Positions 5,437 through 6,227 of a stretch of 6,227 nt of DNA are shown here, one piece after another. The first letter of the stretch is position 1, and the number at the start of each line of letters is the position of its first letter. The position numbers were made by a program, and so were the translations under genes. The stretch is from an uncultured Clostridia bacterium. GTDB lineage: Bacteria > Bacillota > Clostridia > Oscillospirales > Oscillospiraceae. The notes under the pieces are model-generated. The model was not told the DNA's origin, ran no database searches, and saw only the letters and a list, made by a program, of their open reading frames with translations. The DNA is taken from the NCBI GenBank assembly GCA_945946745.1, contig CAMEWZ010000094.1, positions 1-6,227 of the forward strand. Direction: 5' to 3'.

Positions 5437-5465
5437 TTGACATCTGTTTTTTTCGGGCTTATAAT
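5437..5465 (+). promoter_or_regulatory. Perfect-consensus sigma-A promoter of galE
   Basis: TTGACA (5437-5442) and TATAAT (5460-5465) are both exact, with a 17-bp spacer that includes a T run. It begins 15 nt after the kinase stop codon, so galE can be transcribed independently and strongly; start would be near 5472, leaving a leader of about 27 nt. Confidence 0.9.
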
Positions 5466-5498
5466 GAAAGAAACCAATCTATAAGGAGGAAGATTCCC

Positions 5499-6227
5499 AT
5501 GAACATCCTGGTAACCGGCGGCGCGGGATATATCGGCTCCCATACCTGTGTGGAGCTGCTCAATTCCGGCTATGGTGTCATTGTCATTGATAATCTGTGT
5601 AATTCCAACCCCAAGAGCCTGGAGCGGGTGGCGGTTCTCACCGGCAAGAAGCCCAAGTTCTATGAGGGCGACGTCCGGGATGAGGCGCTGCTGCGGAAGA
5701 TTTTCGCGGAAAACGAGATTTCTGCCGTCATCCACTTTGCCGGATTGAAGGCGGTGGGAGAATCCGTTGCCCAGCCCTGGCGCTATTATGACAACAACCT
5801 GAATTCCACCCTGGTGCTGACCAAGGTCATGGGGGACGTGGGCTGCAAGAAGATCATCTTCTCCTCCTCCGCCACGGTTTACTCCGGGGACAACGAGATG
5901 CCCCTGCGGGAAACCAGTCGTACCGGCAACTGCACCAACCCCTATGGCTGGACGAAATACATGACCGAGCAGATCCTCTCCGGCATGAGCTTTGCCGATC
6001 CGGAGTGGAGCGTGGTGCTGCTGCGCTACTTCAACCCCATCGGCGCCCACGAATCCGGCATGATCGGGGAAGACCCCCGGGGCATCCCGAATAACTTGAT
6101 GCCGTACATCACCCAGGTGGCCGTGGGACGCCGGGATCATTTGAGCGTCTTCGGCAACGATTACGATACCCCCGACGGCACCGGCGTCCGGGACTATATC
6201 CACGTGGTGGATCTGGCCAAGGGCCAT
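5499..6227 (+). CDS. galE: UDP-glucose 4-epimerase GalE, 3' end beyond the window
   Basis: Interconverts UDP-glucose and UDP-galactose in the cytoplasm (Leloir pathway), with UDP-GlcNAc/UDP-GalNAc activity in some homologues. ATG 5499 has AGGAGG (5484-5489) 9 nt upstream. 243 residues are visible of about 338 usual. The NAD-binding glycine motif GGAGYIG is at 7-13, followed by DNLCNS (31-36), HFAGLKAVGES (79-89) and YYDNN (96-100). The SDR catalytic residues fall at S124 (in SSSATVY), Y149 and K153 (NPYGWTK), the same numbers as in E. coli GalE. LRYFNPIGAH, GEDPRGIPNNLMPYI and DGTGVRDYIHVVDLAKGH also match E. coli GalE closely. The residue that gates acceptance of N-acetylated sugars (C299 in human, Y299 in E. 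coli numbering) lies past the window. It stands 76 nt after the kinase gene with a promoter of its own; some readthrough from the kinase is possible since no terminator separates them. Confidence 0.97.
   Translation, partial: MNILVTGGAGYIGSHTCVELLNSGYGVIVIDNLCNSNPKSLERVAVLTGKKPKFYEGDVRDEALLRKIFAENEISAVIHFAGLKAVGESVAQPWRYYDNNLNSTLVLTKVMGDVGCKKIIFSSSATVYSGDNEMPLRETSRTGNCTNPYGWTKYMTEQILSGMSFADPEWSVVLLRYFNPIGAHESGMIGEDPRGIPNNLMPYITQVAVGRRDHLSVFGNDYDTPDGTGVRDYIHVVDLAKGH

Noticed and set aside
5352..6227. Minus-strand ORF (291 aa) opposite galE
   Set aside because: Antisense shadow of a gene that matches GalE residue by residue.

Overview
The window looks like the junction between a mobilizable genetic element and the chromosome of a fairly GC-rich gut Clostridia bacterium, probably of the Oscillospiraceae/Ruminococcaceae type. 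That placement is inference. It rests on the AGGAGG Shine-Dalgarno sequences, the sigma-A type promoters, the DUF4368 serine recombinase with a MobA/MobL relaxase, and the cysteine-rich clostridial form of the FMN enzyme. No rRNA or other marker gene is present to fix the taxon.

The left part (1 to about 2655, all + strand) is mobile. It holds the C-terminal end of a large serine recombinase closed by a strong terminator. A small ORF with a good ribosome binding site follows and runs into a recognisable MOBQ-type origin of transfer: an inverted repeat followed by a nic-like sequence on the minus strand. After that come a short DUF3847-type accessory protein and a MOBQ relaxase, translationally coupled, and a second strong terminator. 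The relaxase has no ATG, GTG or TTG at its conserved N-terminus. Its best-placed start is an ATC codon, so standard gene callers would truncate it and remove the catalytic tyrosine. No coupling protein or type IV secretion gene is visible, so from this side the element looks mobilizable rather than self-transmissible.

The middle (about 2656 to 3032) has no convincing gene. It contains a promoter-like sequence framed by a 7-bp inverted repeat, a stretch that may be gene debris, a perfect 16-bp hairpin with a TTCG loop that resembles interspersed palindromes of Clostridia, and a second hairpin just past the minus-strand gene. The element end or insertion scar probably lies here, but one window cannot place it.

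The right part (3033 to 6227) looks chromosomal. A minus-strand FMN-dependent alpha-hydroxy-acid dehydrogenase/oxidase homologue is divergent from a plus-strand NahK-like sugar 1-kinase, and galE (UDP-glucose 4-epimerase, cut by the window end) follows. Facing promoters lie between the divergent pair, and galE has its own promoter with perfect TTGACA and TATAAT boxes 17 bp apart. The kinase-galE pair suggests anomeric phosphorylation of a (possibly N-acetylated) hexose followed by epimerisation of the UDP-sugar, as in the lacto-N-biose/galacto-N-biose pathway. The phosphorylase and uridylyltransferase of that pathway are not in view.
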